Source: a virus
DNA length: 22,884 bases
Virus record (IMG/VR): IMGVR_UViG_3300025133_000623
Location: 1-22,884 of that record
Strand: one strand, 5' to 3'
Every line of letters starts with the position of its first letter. Position 1 is the stretch's first letter. Positions 8,517 to 14,007 of this stretch are shown here, piece by piece. The notes under the pieces are model-generated. The model did no database searches and was not told the origin of the DNA. It was given only the letters and a program-made list of their open reading frames with translations. The translations under genes were made by a program, and so were the position numbers.

Positions 8517-9125
8517 CTACCACCACTGGTCGAGGAGTGAATAGGTGAAAGTCTCCCAGCCCCGCACCTCTACCTGCTTCCGAGCCAGCGCCATCATTTC
8601 GCGGAACCCCGTCGTGGTGGCGTGGACCTGACACCCTGCGCTCCACTTTCCAACCTCGGCGGTTTCTGGGTCGCGGTCCCGGTCCTTCGTGTAGGGGGTC
8701 GTTGACGAGGCGTGGAGGTTGATGCCGTACCAGCCCTCGGCTTCGTCAACGTCGTGGTCGAGAGTGGCGTCTTTATTGTCGTCTCGCCAGACGCGAACGG
8801 TGCCATTCCGTTGGCACAGGGCGTCATACTTAGCCTTGCCGTGACCGTCGATCTTGTAGACGCCCCGGTACTGACCGGGCATCAGGATCGCCGTACCGTT
8901 CACGTTCATGGGGTTCTCTCGGTAGTAGACGCCTGGGTCGGTGGTTGCCGCCCAGTAGCGGATACGCCACTGGTCGTTGACCTTGTAGGCGCAGCCGAGC
9001 ATGTCGTTGTAGACGGCGCTGGAGGTGTCTGGGGATCGGATGCCGAACAGATTGAGGTTGTAGTCACCGCTGGTGAAAACCTCCAGTCCGATACTTTTCA
9101 TGTGGGCAAGGACTGGTGGAAGCAT
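8517..9125 (-). CDS. Putative cell-wall enzyme, YkuD (L,D-transpeptidase)-like; endolysin candidate
   Basis: In this 202-residue protein the region GINLHAS (H138) followed by KWSAGCQVHA (S162, C165) resembles the catalytic H...S-GC pattern of YkuD-type L,D-transpeptidases, whose cysteine attacks peptidoglycan tetrapeptides. The middle contains GTAILMPGQYRGVYKI and a possible calcium-binding-like acidic loop DDNKDATLDHDVDEAE. This arrangement recurs in phage proteins that I remember as uncharacterised or as putative cell-wall hydrolases. The start is set by GGAGAG four bases before ATG at 9125. Two membrane coiled-coil genes follow at once, giving a lysis-like cluster. No signal peptide is visible. 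The enzymatic class is inference from the short motif. Confidence 0.6.
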   Translation of the reverse strand: MLPPVLAHMKSIGLEVFTSGDYNLNLFGIRSPDTSSAVYNDMLGCAYKVNDQWRIRYWAATTDPGVYYRENPMNVNGTAILMPGQYRGVYKIDGHGKAKYDALCQRNGTVRVWRDDNKDATLDHDVDEAEGWYGINLHASSTTPYTKDRDRDPETAEVGKWSAGCQVHATTTGFREMMALARKQVEVRGWETFTYSLLDQWW

Positions 9126-9146
9126 CTGACTCTCCAGGGGCGCAGC

Positions 9147-9172
9147 CCTTGATCTGCGTTAGCAGATCAAGG
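9147..9172 (-). other. Perfect 11-bp hairpin in leader of cell-wall enzyme gene
   Basis: CCTTGATCTGC-GTTA-GCAGATCAAGG, a perfect stem with a tetraloop about 20 bases upstream of the start at 9125. It has no T-run, so it is more likely an mRNA leader structure than a terminator. Confidence 0.6.
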
Positions 9173-9201
9173 TGGTTTGTTCCCAGTTGTTTGTTCTCTG
9201 A

Positions 9202-9250
9202 GGGTGACACCCGTGTCAGGTAGGTGGGTGACACCCGTGTCACCCACCTA
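9202..9250. promoter_or_regulatory. Paired operator-like palindromes upstream of lysis-like cluster
   Basis: The palindrome TGACACCCGTGTCA occurs twice, at 9204-9217 and 9228-9241, 24 bases apart, within the direct repeat GGGTGACACCCGTGTCA. The second is the centre of a 30-base inverted repeat (9221-9250, 14-bp arms). Spacing close to two helical turns suits a dimeric repressor. A possible promoter (TTGCGT, 18 bases, TACTAT on the minus strand) lies just upstream. Confidence 0.55.
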
Positions 9251-9278
9251 TAGTAGATTGTCGCCCCCCCACAACGCA

Positions 9279-9314
9279 AAAACCCCCACCCAGCTAATGC
9301 CGGATGGGGGTTTT
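9279..9314 (-). terminator. Strong, probably bidirectional terminator
   Basis: A long inverted repeat with CCCCC/GGGGG arms, flanked by A-runs and T-runs on both sides (minus: AAAACCCCCATCC ... GGGTGGGGGTTTTT). It ends the 9895-9338 unit and separates it from the lysis-like cluster. Confidence 0.85.
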
Positions 9315-9337
9315 GTTGCGGTTTGCCAGATTGTCGC

Positions 9338-9895
9338 CTAGCGGGCGTGATCGCCTTTCTTGCCCGCTCGTTCCACGCGCTCCTGATTACGGGCGAGGTT
9401 CGACTTCACAGTCTCCACCGCCTCGTCAGCTTCGGCGCGGAGCTTCTTGCGGGCGCTAACCAACGCCGCCGCCAGCAGAGTCTCGGTCTGCGAAACGAGC
9501 CTATCGGCGTAAGCGTCGATCTTCTGATCGAGAGCTTCCGCGTCAGGCCCCTCCCAGGCGTCGGTCGAGGCCCACGGCGGGGCACCAATCATGTGACGCA
9601 GTTCAGCGTCGTCCGAGTTGAACAGACCGTCCGCGACAGCCTGAAGGGCGTCGGCAAGGTCCAGCTTCATCGTGATTGCCGAGATTGCGGTACGCACCTC
9701 GTACTCAACGTCGTCCAGATCAAAATTGGTGGAAACGGTAGCCGAGCCGCTGTCGCCACCGATCTCCCAGTCAACTTCAACGTCGATAGCGACGCCACTC
9801 GTGTGCCCGAACTCGACCTCCTCGACCTCGCAGTAGGCGGCGTTCACGCCCTCTAGGGCCAGGGTGATGTTGGGGATTTTGTCGTCGTCAGTCAT
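9338..9895 (-). CDS. Hypothetical acidic/helical phage protein
   Basis: I do not recognise this 185-residue protein. The N-terminal half is acidic and predicted beta-rich (MTDDDKIPNITLALEG... VAIDVEVDWEIGG). The C-terminal half is helical, ending in a basic amphipathic stretch (ARKKLRAEADEAVETVKSN then RNQERVERAGKKGDHAR). I prefer the ATG at 9895, placed after GGAGG with 5 bases; an ATG 17 codons upstream reads through the ribosome-binding stem-loop. The stem-loop at 9898-9911 covers the ribosome site. The stop TAG is followed immediately by the dispersed motif and then by a strong terminator at 9279-9314, so it ends a transcription unit. Confidence 0.75.
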   Translation of the reverse strand: MTDDDKIPNITLALEGVNAAYCEVEEVEFGHTSGVAIDVEVDWEIGGDSGSATVSTNFDLDDVEYEVRTAISAITMKLDLADALQAVADGLFNSDDAELRHMIGAPPWASTDAWEGPDAEALDQKIDAYADRLVSQTETLLAAALVSARKKLRAEADEAVETVKSNLARNQERVERAGKKGDHAR

Positions 9896-9897
9896 AA

Positions 9898-9911
9898 GAG
9901 CCTCCATGCTC
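9898..9911 (-). promoter_or_regulatory. Ribosome-site stem-loop, GAGC/GCTC arms
   Basis: Minus strand reads GAGC-ATGGAG-GCTC, five bases from the GGAGG to the ATG at 9895. Arms differ from the usual GTGC/GCAC in both strands at the same pair (T-A to A-T), a compensatory change that argues for a real RNA hairpin. GGA lies in an A-N-G-G-A-N hexaloop. Confidence 0.75.
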
Positions 9912-9988
9912 GATTGTCGTTTCCTCCAATGCCGCCGCCCCGACATGGGGCGACGGCTGGGCTGGAGGCACCCATTGGTCGATTGTCG

Positions 9989-10654
9989 TCAGCGCACCGG
10001 GATTGGCGCGATGTGCCCACCGACAAACTTCTTGTTGAACTCCTCGGCGGTCGGAATCTTGAGGATGCCCTTGTCGCAGATGTAGGGCTGACCGGGGAAG
10101 ACGGTGGCAAGGACGCGCAGCAGCAGGACGCTGTGCTCGACCTTGATCTCCCAGTGGAACTTGCCGTGGTCGGTCTTGACCTTGCACGGGCGTCCACGCA
10201 GGCGATTGGAGCGGCGAACCTCGTTGAACTCAGGGCTGTACGGCGTCCAGAGCCGCACCACATCGTGCTGCCGCCCCAGAGCGAACTCGCCCTGCTGGCT
10301 TGTCCAGCCGAACTCGTCCACGGTTGCGCGGTGGAGTCGGATCTTGACGAAGCGGTTGCGAACCGCACTTGCGACCTGATCGAAGCCACGCTTCTCGATC
10401 TTGTCAGCGAGCGCCAGCACCTCGTCAATCTCGCCAGCCTCGCACGCCATTCCGGCGGCGTGGATCAGCTTGTTGACGTTCTTGCGCTGACGGTCGGTCA
10501 GCGCCTTGTAGGTGGCGTTGAAGCCAGTGTTCTTGCGGCAGGTCGGGCCGATGCCCAGTTCGACGCTCTTGCTGTCGCACAGGGCGATGCCGCAGATGCA
10601 GCAGTCGGTTGCCAGACGCTTCGTGTTCGGATTACTCAGATGGCTAGTAGTCAT
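9989..10654 (-). CDS. Zinc-finger protein with N-terminal DUF6011-like motif
   Basis: The protein has 221 residues. The N-terminal segment C18-C19-x-C21...C26...GIGPTC39 matches the small zinc-binding motif C--CG--L-------GIGP-C found in DUF6011-like phage and mobile-element proteins, thought to bind zinc and perhaps nucleic acid. Residues ~50-90 are helical; the C-terminal half is basic and beta-rich (RLRGRPCKVKTDHGKFHWEIKVEH) and is not recognised. The start overlaps the dispersed motif (CGACAATG) and lies behind the stem-loop at 10661-10674. The stop TGA is directly followed by CGACAAT. It is preceded by an unusually long 240-base leader region. Confidence 0.75.
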   Translation of the reverse strand: MTTSHLSNPNTKRLATDCCICGIALCDSKSVELGIGPTCRKNTGFNATYKALTDRQRKNVNKLIHAAGMACEAGEIDEVLALADKIEKRGFDQVASAVRNRFVKIRLHRATVDEFGWTSQQGEFALGRQHDVVRLWTPYSPEFNEVRRSNRLRGRPCKVKTDHGKFHWEIKVEHSVLLLRVLATVFPGQPYICDKGILKIPTAEEFNKKFVGGHIAPIPVR

Positions 10655-10660
10655 TGTCGT

Positions 10661-10674
10661 GTGCCTCCATGCAC
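10661..10674 (-). promoter_or_regulatory. Ribosome-site stem-loop, canonical
   Basis: Minus strand reads GTGC-ATGGAG-GCAC, with a further T-A pair outside. The Shine-Dalgarno GGAGG for the gene at 10654 is in the loop and the first stem base. Confidence 0.75.
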
Positions 10675-10896
10675 AAGGTTAAGTGAGAGGGTCGAGGTCG
10701 GTTGCCAGCTTGTCCTGCCCTGGCCGAAGCGCACAGACAGTCCGTTCTGTTATGAAGCGTAAGCCTCAAGGCGGTAGGAGTGGCCTGCCCAGCCTTACCC
10801 TCGGTGGGTGTAAGGCGACAAGTCAAGGCGGTTCCTACGCTGGCTGGCAGAGCCGAACTCTCCCCTCTCAATTACTTAAAGAAACCGACCGCCCGG
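10675..10896 (-). other. Gene-free leader region of the zinc-finger gene
   Basis: No ATG on the minus strand and no supported frame. It holds copy A of the conserved element at one end, a 7-bp inverted repeat (GCCTTAC/GTAAGGC, 10792-10816) and the direct repeat CAAGGCGGT (near 10767 and 10825). It may be a structured untranslated leader. Confidence 0.4.
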
Positions 10897-10904
10897 TTAG
10901 GCGT
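10861..10904 (-). promoter_or_regulatory. Conserved intergenic element (candidate promoter), copy A
   Basis: Minus strand CGCCTAACCG ... TTTCTTTAAGTAATTGAG then AGGGG. It shares about 30 of 40 positions with copies at 13626 and 16656. It begins at the stop of the 62-residue gene and lies upstream of the long leader of the 10654 gene. Confidence 0.5.
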
Positions 10905-11085
10905 CATTGTCGTCAAAGTTTCTTTCAGCGAGTTCTTCGGCGGTCAAACGCCGATTCTCTCGGATGGGGAGCGTCTGACGAAGCATCGACGGGCGCTTGC
11001 GATTCAGCGGAACAGACACCCACTTGAGGTGCCTCTCTCGGATCAGGTTTCGGACGTAGGCGATAATCAGCTTCAGCAGTTTCAT
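10897..11085 (-). CDS. Small basic hypothetical protein (62 aa)
   Basis: I chose the ATG at 11085, which overlaps the dispersed motif (CGACAATG) and follows a GGAGG held in the stem-loop at 11093-11106; an upstream in-frame ATG at 11205 would run through two hairpins. The product begins MKLLKLIIAYVRNLIRERH, a short hydrophobic then basic helix that could lie on a membrane, and continues Arg/Lys-rich to RENRRLTAEELAERNFDDNDA. No family is recognised. The stop codon lies in CGCCTAACCG, the first part of a conserved intergenic element shared with 13626-13668 and 16656-16697. It appears to be a single-gene unit. Confidence 0.65.
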   Translation of the reverse strand: MKLLKLIIAYVRNLIRERHLKWVSVPLNRKRPSMLRQTLPIRENRRLTAEELAERNFDDNDA

Positions 11086-11092
11086 TGTCGCA

Positions 11093-11106
11093 GTGCCTCC
11101 TTGCAC
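11093..11106 (-). promoter_or_regulatory. Ribosome-site stem-loop, AAGGAG loop
   Basis: Minus strand reads GTGC-AAGGAG-GCAC upstream of the 62-residue gene at 11085. The second loop base differs from the usual ATGGAG, as allowed at the N of A-N-G-G-A-N. Confidence 0.7.
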
Positions 11107-11161
11107 ATTGGTGAAAACGGACATTTTGGTTAGACGCCATTGTCGCACAGCATCTTGTGGA

Positions 11162-11194
11162 AGTGCCCCGCCCAGCTTGTCTGGACGGGGCACT
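11162..11194 (-). other. Long hairpin, possible terminator without T-run
   Basis: AGTGCCCCG arms (9 bp) extended by five more pairs around an ACAAG loop on the minus strand. No T-run follows, so it may be an attenuator or an RNA-stabilising structure between 11261 and 11085. Confidence 0.5.
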
Positions 11195-11229
11195 AAACAC
11201 CGCAACCCGATCAGGGGGTCGCGCTGGTC

Positions 11230-11267
11230 GAGCTAGGGCGCAGGGGGATGGAGGAGCACCCTAGCTC
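11230..11267 (-). other. Hairpin at end of Cys-rich gene
   Basis: GAGCTAGGG and CCCTAGCTC arms (9 bp) with a 20-base loop; one arm contains the TAG stop of the 11261-11512 gene. Confidence 0.45.
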
Positions 11268-11512
11268 TGGGCGGGGGAGGTTATGACCTTGAGCAGCATA
11301 CGCCGATCAGAGTTCAGTGACGAGCAGCAACCAGCGCCAATCGCCAAAGCCTTCCCCAGGTCAGGGTTGTCAGAAACGAGGCGACAATCGAAATCCCCAG
11401 GATTGTCGCCTCGCAGAAACTTGCAACCAACAGGATCTGCGCCGTGGGCAACGCCGACAGCGCACGTTGCCTTCTTGCAGCAGTACCCAGATCGCAAACA
11501 CGGTCGCTCCAT
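11261..11512 (-). CDS. Cysteine-rich small protein
   Basis: The protein has 83 residues and eight or more cysteines: C5, C11, C12, C17, then C30, C43 and a late GCC pair. The opening RPCLRSGYCCKKATC and the later AIGAGCCSSLNSDRR form a pattern I have seen in uncharacterised phage proteins. Paired cysteines in PC---G-CCK suggest a metal site, as in YkgJ-like cysteine-cluster proteins, but this is a loose resemblance. Its ATG overlaps the upstream stop by one base (TGATG), so it is the third gene of an operon headed by the stem-loop at 12492-12505. Two copies of the dispersed motif inside the gene form a perfect 13-bp inverted repeat, and its 3' end forms one arm of a 9-bp hairpin. Confidence 0.75.
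   Translation of the reverse strand: MERPCLRSGYCCKKATCAVGVAHGADPVGCKFLRGDNPGDFDCRLVSDNPDLGKALAIGAGCCSSLNSDRRMLLKVITSPAQS
11377..11413. repeat. 13-bp inverted repeat made of two dispersed motifs
   Basis: CGAGGCGACAATC and its exact complement GATTGTCGCCTCG, 11 bases apart, inside the Cys-rich gene. The identity extends 6 bases beyond the shared motif. Confidence 0.7.
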
Positions 11513-12054
11513 CAGGCTCCCCTCCGTTCCTCGCGGAACAGCGGGAAGTTCCTTCGGTAGTCGCCAATGAACGCAGCCGCTTCCTGGGACTCCATCATGC
11601 GGGCGACAATCGACTTGCGGTCGAAGTGAACCCCCATGTACTCCCAGCCGTCAGGCACCACGCCGATGATTCGGTCGCGGAGCCGCCCCTGGTGGTTCGG
11701 CTTGTCGGTGCGCCATGTCAGGTCAATGACCTTGCCATTCAGCGTCACCCAGCCGTGATGAACCGGGAGGAACCCGCGCCCGCTCGCGTAGCCTTCGGCG
11801 TAGCGCAGGCTCCGTGACGAGTCCCACATCGTCAGAAGTTGTGCGTTGTAGAAGCACTCCTTCTGCCGGAACCGCTTCCGCAGCGAGTCCACAGCAGCGA
11901 ACAGGATTGTCGCCTCCTCCTCGGTCAGCGTGGCGCTGCCGAAAACGGTGCCTCGGTCGAGCACGAAGTCCTCGGTGCAGCAGTAGTTGAAGCCCTCGGG
12001 CATCGCGCCGTGAAGAAGGCGCGACTTGACCATCGCCTCCATGAAGTTACGCAT
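11512..12054 (-). CDS. Hypothetical protein with possible Cys-His-Asp arrangement
   Basis: The ATG at 12054 lies inside CGACAATG and overlaps the previous stop by 8 bases (ATGCGTAA), giving 180 residues. The central part reads ECFYNAQLL (C67), RYAEGYA (84-90), VHHGWVTLNGKVIDLTW (H99-H100, D111). A cysteine in an ECF-N context, a YAEGYA segment and a H-W-------V-D-TW segment recur in an uncharacterised protein type of phages and bacteria, and the order Cys-His-Asp is that of transglutaminase/papain-type folds. Activity is not established. A Cys pair (C25-C26) near the N-terminus is also present. It sits between two small genes in one operon. Confidence 0.75.
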   Translation of the reverse strand: MRNFMEAMVKSRLLHGAMPEGFNYCCTEDFVLDRGTVFGSATLTEEEATILFAAVDSLRKRFRQKECFYNAQLLTMWDSSRSLRYAEGYASGRGFLPVHHGWVTLNGKVIDLTWRTDKPNHQGRLRDRIIGVVPDGWEYMGVHFDRKSIVARMMESQEAAAFIGDYRRNFPLFREERRGA

Positions 12055-12487
12055 TGTCGTCCTCCTCTCGCCCCAGCCGAACCGCCTCGACCTCGGCGAT
12101 GCGCCCGAAGCGCGTTTCAATCCCATCGACCGCCGCCACGCGCTCCAGCACCCGAAGCTGCGGGAACGCCTGGGTCAGGAAGTCGTCAACCTCTGCCTGG
12201 GCGTTGATCCGGTTCATGTGGATGCCGCTTATCGAGGAGCCAGAGCCGTTGATCTGGGGCCAGGACTGGTAGCCCCAGCCGTGCTTCTCAGGGTTGTGGG
12301 CGTCGCCGAAGCCGCCCAGGTGCGCCGACACCGTAGCGATGCGGACGCCCAGGCCCGTCACCCTGATCAAGTTAGGCGGGTAGCACTCGTCTCGCTCCCA
12401 CGGGAGCACGATGTTCGCCAGCGCCTCCTGCGCCTCTTTGACGGACTGGGGGTCGGTTGTGTCGAATCCAATGATCTTCATAGTCAT
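12047..12487 (-). CDS. Hypothetical phage protein (146 aa)
   Basis: I start this gene at the ATG at 12487 (MTMKIIGFDTTD), 8 bases after the GGAGG of the stem-loop at 12492-12505; a GTG upstream would start inside the hairpin. A second ATG two codons later (MKIIGF) is also possible. The product is mixed alpha/beta: DPQSVKEAQEALANIVLPW, a His/Gly-rich section AHNPEKHGWGYQSWPQING, and a helical acidic C-terminus. No family is recognised. It is the first gene of a three-gene operon (12487-11261) with overlapping junctions. Its ribosome-binding hairpin lies inside the 3' end of the preceding small gene, whose stop is one base away. Confidence 0.7.
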   Translation of the reverse strand: MTMKIIGFDTTDPQSVKEAQEALANIVLPWERDECYPPNLIRVTGLGVRIATVSAHLGGFGDAHNPEKHGWGYQSWPQINGSGSSISGIHMNRINAQAEVDDFLTQAFPQLRVLERVAAVDGIETRFGRIAEVEAVRLGREEDDNA

Positions 12488-12488
12488 G

Positions 12489-12647
12489 TCAGTGCCTCCT
12501 TGCACGATTGTCGTCTTTGTTCTTGTGCTTCGGGTGTCGGTAGCCTTTGCGACCGGAGCCTTTCAGCGCCTTGTTCTTGTGCTTGCCAGCACCACCTCTT
12601 TGAAAGGCAGCGACGGCAGTCCAGTTCCTTATCTTTGGTCGCGCCAT
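12489..12647 (-). CDS. Very small basic protein (52 aa)
   Basis: A short frame opens at an ATG at 12647 inside CGACAATG, 7 bases after AGGAGGT. It encodes MARPKIRNWTAVAAFQRGG and continues with Lys/His/Arg-rich sequence (KHKNKALKGSGRKGYRHPKH). The predicted charge is strongly positive with no acidic patch, suggesting contact with nucleic acid or ribosome, but no family is recognised; a repeated KHKN segment is visible. The stop TGA lies one base before the next gene's ATG. It starts right after the terminator at 12670-12700, so it heads a transcription unit. The good ribosome site, tight junction and unbroken frame support it despite its size. Confidence 0.65.
   Translation of the reverse strand: MARPKIRNWTAVAAFQRGGAGKHKNKALKGSGRKGYRHPKHKNKDDNRARRH
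12492..12505 (-). promoter_or_regulatory. Ribosome-site stem-loop inside upstream gene end
   Basis: Minus strand reads GTGC-AAGGAG-GCAC; it overlaps the last codons of the 52-residue gene and precedes the ATG at 12487. Here the hairpin has to serve as coding sequence (ARRH) too. Confidence 0.7.
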
Positions 12648-12669
12648 TGTCGCCACCTCCTACCCAGAA

Positions 12670-12700
12670 AAGCCCGACCCCCCGAAGGGGGTACGGGCTT
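12670..12700 (-). terminator. Intrinsic terminator after the 13271-12739 unit
   Basis: Minus strand AAGCCCGTACCCCC-TTCG-GGGGGGTCGGGCTTTTCT: G/C stem with one bulge, tetraloop, then a T-run. Confidence 0.85.
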
Positions 12701-12738
12701 TGGATTGTCGTCAGTTTCCTGGGGCAGGCTTGTCGTGA

Positions 12739-13053
12739 TCACCGCTCGCCACTTTGGTTTTGCTCAATCAGCCACGCAGCGAGCGCCTTATCCTCCTCAT
12801 GGGGAATCGGCTCGCCAGTTGCGCTGGTCAGGGACTTCCGAGGCATCCACTTAGGCGAGCGCCCCTGGAAGATCACCTCAATGTCACGAACGTAGGGTTG
12901 TCCTTCCAGAGCCTTAGAGTATGCACTCCAGACACCGATAACAGCGCGACCAGTCAGCAAGACGGGTACGACGAACGGTCTGTCCTCTATCTGACACCGA
13001 ACAGACCCCATCCTCCCGGTTGCCTGAACGTACACTCCATATTGCAGATTCAT
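12739..13053 (-). CDS. Hypothetical phage protein (104 aa)
   Basis: The product is 104 residues, beta-rich at the start (MNLQYGVYVQATGRMGSVRC... PFVVPVLLTGRAVIGVW), then basic (GRSPKWMPRKSLTS) and helical at the end (EDKALAAWLIEQNQSGER). No family is recognised. Its ATG overlaps the preceding stop by four bases (ATGA), so it is translationally coupled to the 73-residue gene upstream and falls under the same stem-loop leader at 13278-13291. The unit ends with the terminator at 12670-12700. Confidence 0.7.
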   Translation of the reverse strand: MNLQYGVYVQATGRMGSVRCQIEDRPFVVPVLLTGRAVIGVWSAYSKALEGQPYVRDIEVIFQGRSPKWMPRKSLTSATGEPIPHEEDKALAAWLIEQNQSGER

Positions 13054-13271
13054 ACTGACGCCCTTTCGTCCCGTGCTGGGCCGAACATGGCTTCAATGTC
13101 GCGCTCCATCTGCTCGGCAGCAAAGCGCAGGGCGTAGTGTGCGCCCAGGTAGTCCGTTCCCAGTTCCTCGCGAATGACCTCAAGCAGACGCATGTAGGTT
13201 TCCTGCGCCTCGTCGCGGGTCATGGGGTTCTGGCTGAAGTCTCGGTCCTTGCAGTTGTCGATCTTGATCAT
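13050..13271 (-). CDS. Small helical hypothetical protein (73 aa)
   Basis: The protein begins MIKIDNCKDRDFSQNP and is then largely helical (TRDEAQETYMRLLEVIREE, HYALRFAAEQMERDIEAMF). It is not recognised. The ATG at 13271 is 8 bases after GGAGG, which lies in the stem-loop 13278-13291. It is the first gene after a full leader cassette: terminator 13335-13365, hairpin 13310-13325, dispersed motif, stem-loop. It overlaps the next gene by ATGA. Confidence 0.7.
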   Translation of the reverse strand: MIKIDNCKDRDFSQNPMTRDEAQETYMRLLEVIREELGTDYLGAHYALRFAAEQMERDIEAMFGPARDERASV

Positions 13272-13277
13272 TGGTCA

Positions 13278-13291
13278 GTGCCTCCATGCAC
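13278..13291 (-). promoter_or_regulatory. Ribosome-site stem-loop, canonical
   Basis: GTGC-ATGGAG-GCAC on the minus strand, 6 bases before the ATG at 13271; heads a two-gene unit. Confidence 0.75.
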
Positions 13292-13309
13292 GTTGTTGGA
13301 TTGTCGTCA

Positions 13310-13325
13310 GGAACCGGAGGGCTCC
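13310..13325 (-). repeat. Second leader hairpin, copy 1
   Basis: Minus GGAGCC-CTCC-GGTTCC: six pairs including one G-U. It lies between terminator and ribosome-site stem-loop; homologous copies are at 13944, 14492 and 15443. Confidence 0.7.
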
Positions 13326-13334
13326 TACCTCCAA

Positions 13335-13365
13335 AACCCCGCCCAGCCGAAGCCGGAGCGGGGTT
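13335..13365 (-). terminator. Intrinsic terminator after the 13589-13371 gene
   Basis: Minus strand AACCCCGC ... TTCG ... GCGGGGTTTT: an 8-bp outer and 5-bp inner stem with TTCG loop, then TTTT. Sequence differs from the other array terminators but position is equivalent. Confidence 0.85.
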
Positions 13366-13370
13366 GGGAT

Positions 13371-13589
13371 TCAGCGTCGGCTACCGGGACGGTAGCCAGC
13401 CAGGAACAGGGCGCGACCGACAGGGTTTGGCGAGCGCGTTTGACCGCGCACGACATACCGCTTGACCGGGGCAAGCAGGATGGGCTTGCCGTCAGGCTTG
13501 ATCCACAACTGCCCCCGCTCAAAGAGCTTGTCAGAGCCTCTATCGACCAACTCAATCTCACCGGAACTACTCAAAGTGGCGTGCAACAT
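13371..13589 (-). CDS. Small basic hypothetical protein (72 aa)
   Basis: Two ATGs lie close together: 13595 is only 3 bases after GGAGG, 13589 is 9 bases after, so I take 13589 (MLHATLSSSGEIELVDRGSD). The product is 72 residues with a beta-rich N-terminal half and a basic C-terminus (KRYVVRGQTRSPNPVGRAL... GYRPGSRR). Not recognised. Its ribosome-binding stem-loop at 13596-13609 has GCGC/GCGC arms instead of GTGC/GCAC, a compensatory change. A perfect 8-bp hairpin (13614-13633) and a conserved element (13626-13668) lie just upstream. Confidence 0.65.
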   Translation of the reverse strand: MLHATLSSSGEIELVDRGSDKLFERGQLWIKPDGKPILLAPVKRYVVRGQTRSPNPVGRALFLAGYRPGSRR

Positions 13590-13595
13590 CTTCAT

Positions 13596-13609
13596 GCGCC
13601 TCCATGCGC
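13596..13609 (-). promoter_or_regulatory. Ribosome-site stem-loop, GCGC/GCGC arms
   Basis: GCGC-ATGGAG-GCGC on the minus strand. Relative to the usual form one T-A pair has become C-G on both sides, a second independent compensatory change. Directly precedes the ATG pair at 13595 and 13589. Confidence 0.75.
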
Positions 13610-13625
13610 GGTCGAGGGGGGTCAA

Positions 13626-13668
13626 CCCCCCTCAATTAGCTAAAGAAAACGACAATGCGGTTAGGCGC
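13626..13668 (-). promoter_or_regulatory. Conserved intergenic element (candidate promoter), copy B
   Basis: Minus strand CGCCTAACCG ... TTTCTTTAGCTAATTGAG then GGGGGG, ahead of the 13589 gene. It overlaps a perfect 8-bp hairpin at 13614-13633 (GAGGGGGG-TTGA-CCCCCCTC). Confidence 0.5.
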
Positions 13669-13915
13669 TATTGTCGCCAAAAGTTGACTGGTCCTCATAA
13701 ACGCCGAGAGCGAGAAGGACAGCCGGGTGGAAGGGAACTGCCTGCTCGGTGTCCATGCGCTGACCGCGTGCCTCGACGGGGAAGTCGAAGTCGCTGCTGG
13801 CGGGGTTGATGGGTGTGGAATAGGTGCCGTCAGCGAGAAGGACGCTGACGTACTCAGAGCCCATAGCGTCGGTGACGCGGTGGAAAAGGGGTGTGACCGT
13901 TTGCGCTGTTGCCAT
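13661..13915 (-). CDS. Hypothetical phage protein (84 aa)
   Basis: The product reads MATAQTVTPLFHRVTDAMGSE, then a beta-type stretch YVSVLLADGTYSTPINPASS and an acidic middle, ending YEDQSTFGDNSA. It is not recognised. The ATG at 13915 is 6 bases after the GGAGG in the stem-loop at 13919-13932, downstream of a complete leader cassette (terminator 13970-13994, hairpin 13944-13959). Its last codons and stop (GACAATAGCGCCTAA) contain the dispersed motif, which forms a 7-bp inverted repeat with another copy 20 bases on. Confidence 0.7.
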   Translation of the reverse strand: MATAQTVTPLFHRVTDAMGSEYVSVLLADGTYSTPINPASSDFDFPVEARGQRMDTEQAVPFHPAVLLALGVYEDQSTFGDNSA

Positions 13916-13918
13916 GAT

Positions 13919-13932
13919 GTGCCTCCATGCAC
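13919..13932 (-). promoter_or_regulatory. Ribosome-site stem-loop, canonical
   Basis: GTGC-ATGGAG-GCAC on the minus strand, 3 bases before the ATG at 13915. A dispersed motif (CGACAATC) abuts it upstream. Confidence 0.75.
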
Positions 13933-13943
13933 GATTGTCGTCA

Positions 13944-13959
13944 GGAACCGGATGGTCCC
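13944..13959 (-). repeat. Second leader hairpin, copy 2
   Basis: Minus GGGACC-ATCC-GGTTCC: pairing preserved with a G-U at a different position. Confidence 0.7.
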
Positions 13960-13969
13960 TACCCAGAAA

Positions 13970-13994
13970 AGCCCGACCCTTGCGGGTACGGGCT
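13970..13994 (-). terminator. Intrinsic terminator after the 14451-14008 gene
   Basis: Minus strand AGCCCGTACCC-GCAA-GGGTCGGGCTTTTCT; same family as 14518, 15469 and 15910. Confidence 0.85.
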
Positions 13995-14007
13995 AATCGG
14001 GGTCAGG

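Noticed and set aside
9338-9946. Longer N-terminus for the 9338 gene, and similar upstream ATGs (reading MEAL, MEAH or MEALT) in other array genes
   Set aside because: These ATGs lie in the loop of the ribosome-site stem-loop (ATGGAG) or upstream of it and have no ribosome site of their own; the downstream ATG has GGAGG at proper distance.
9914-10762. Long plus-strand frame (282 codons)
   Set aside because: It lies opposite the zinc-finger gene, which has a recognisable cysteine motif and a good ribosome site; the plus frame has neither.
10644-10871. 75-codon minus-strand frame in the leader of the zinc-finger gene
   Set aside because: No ATG, no ribosome site, composition unlike the neighbours; the start would be a GTG or CTG-type codon, and it overlaps the stem-loop.
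10675-10896. tRNA gene in the gene-free leader
   Set aside because: No cloverleaf or T-loop consensus could be found on either strand.
11377-11413. Inverted repeat read as a transcription terminator
   Set aside because: No T-run on either strand and it lies inside a coding frame.
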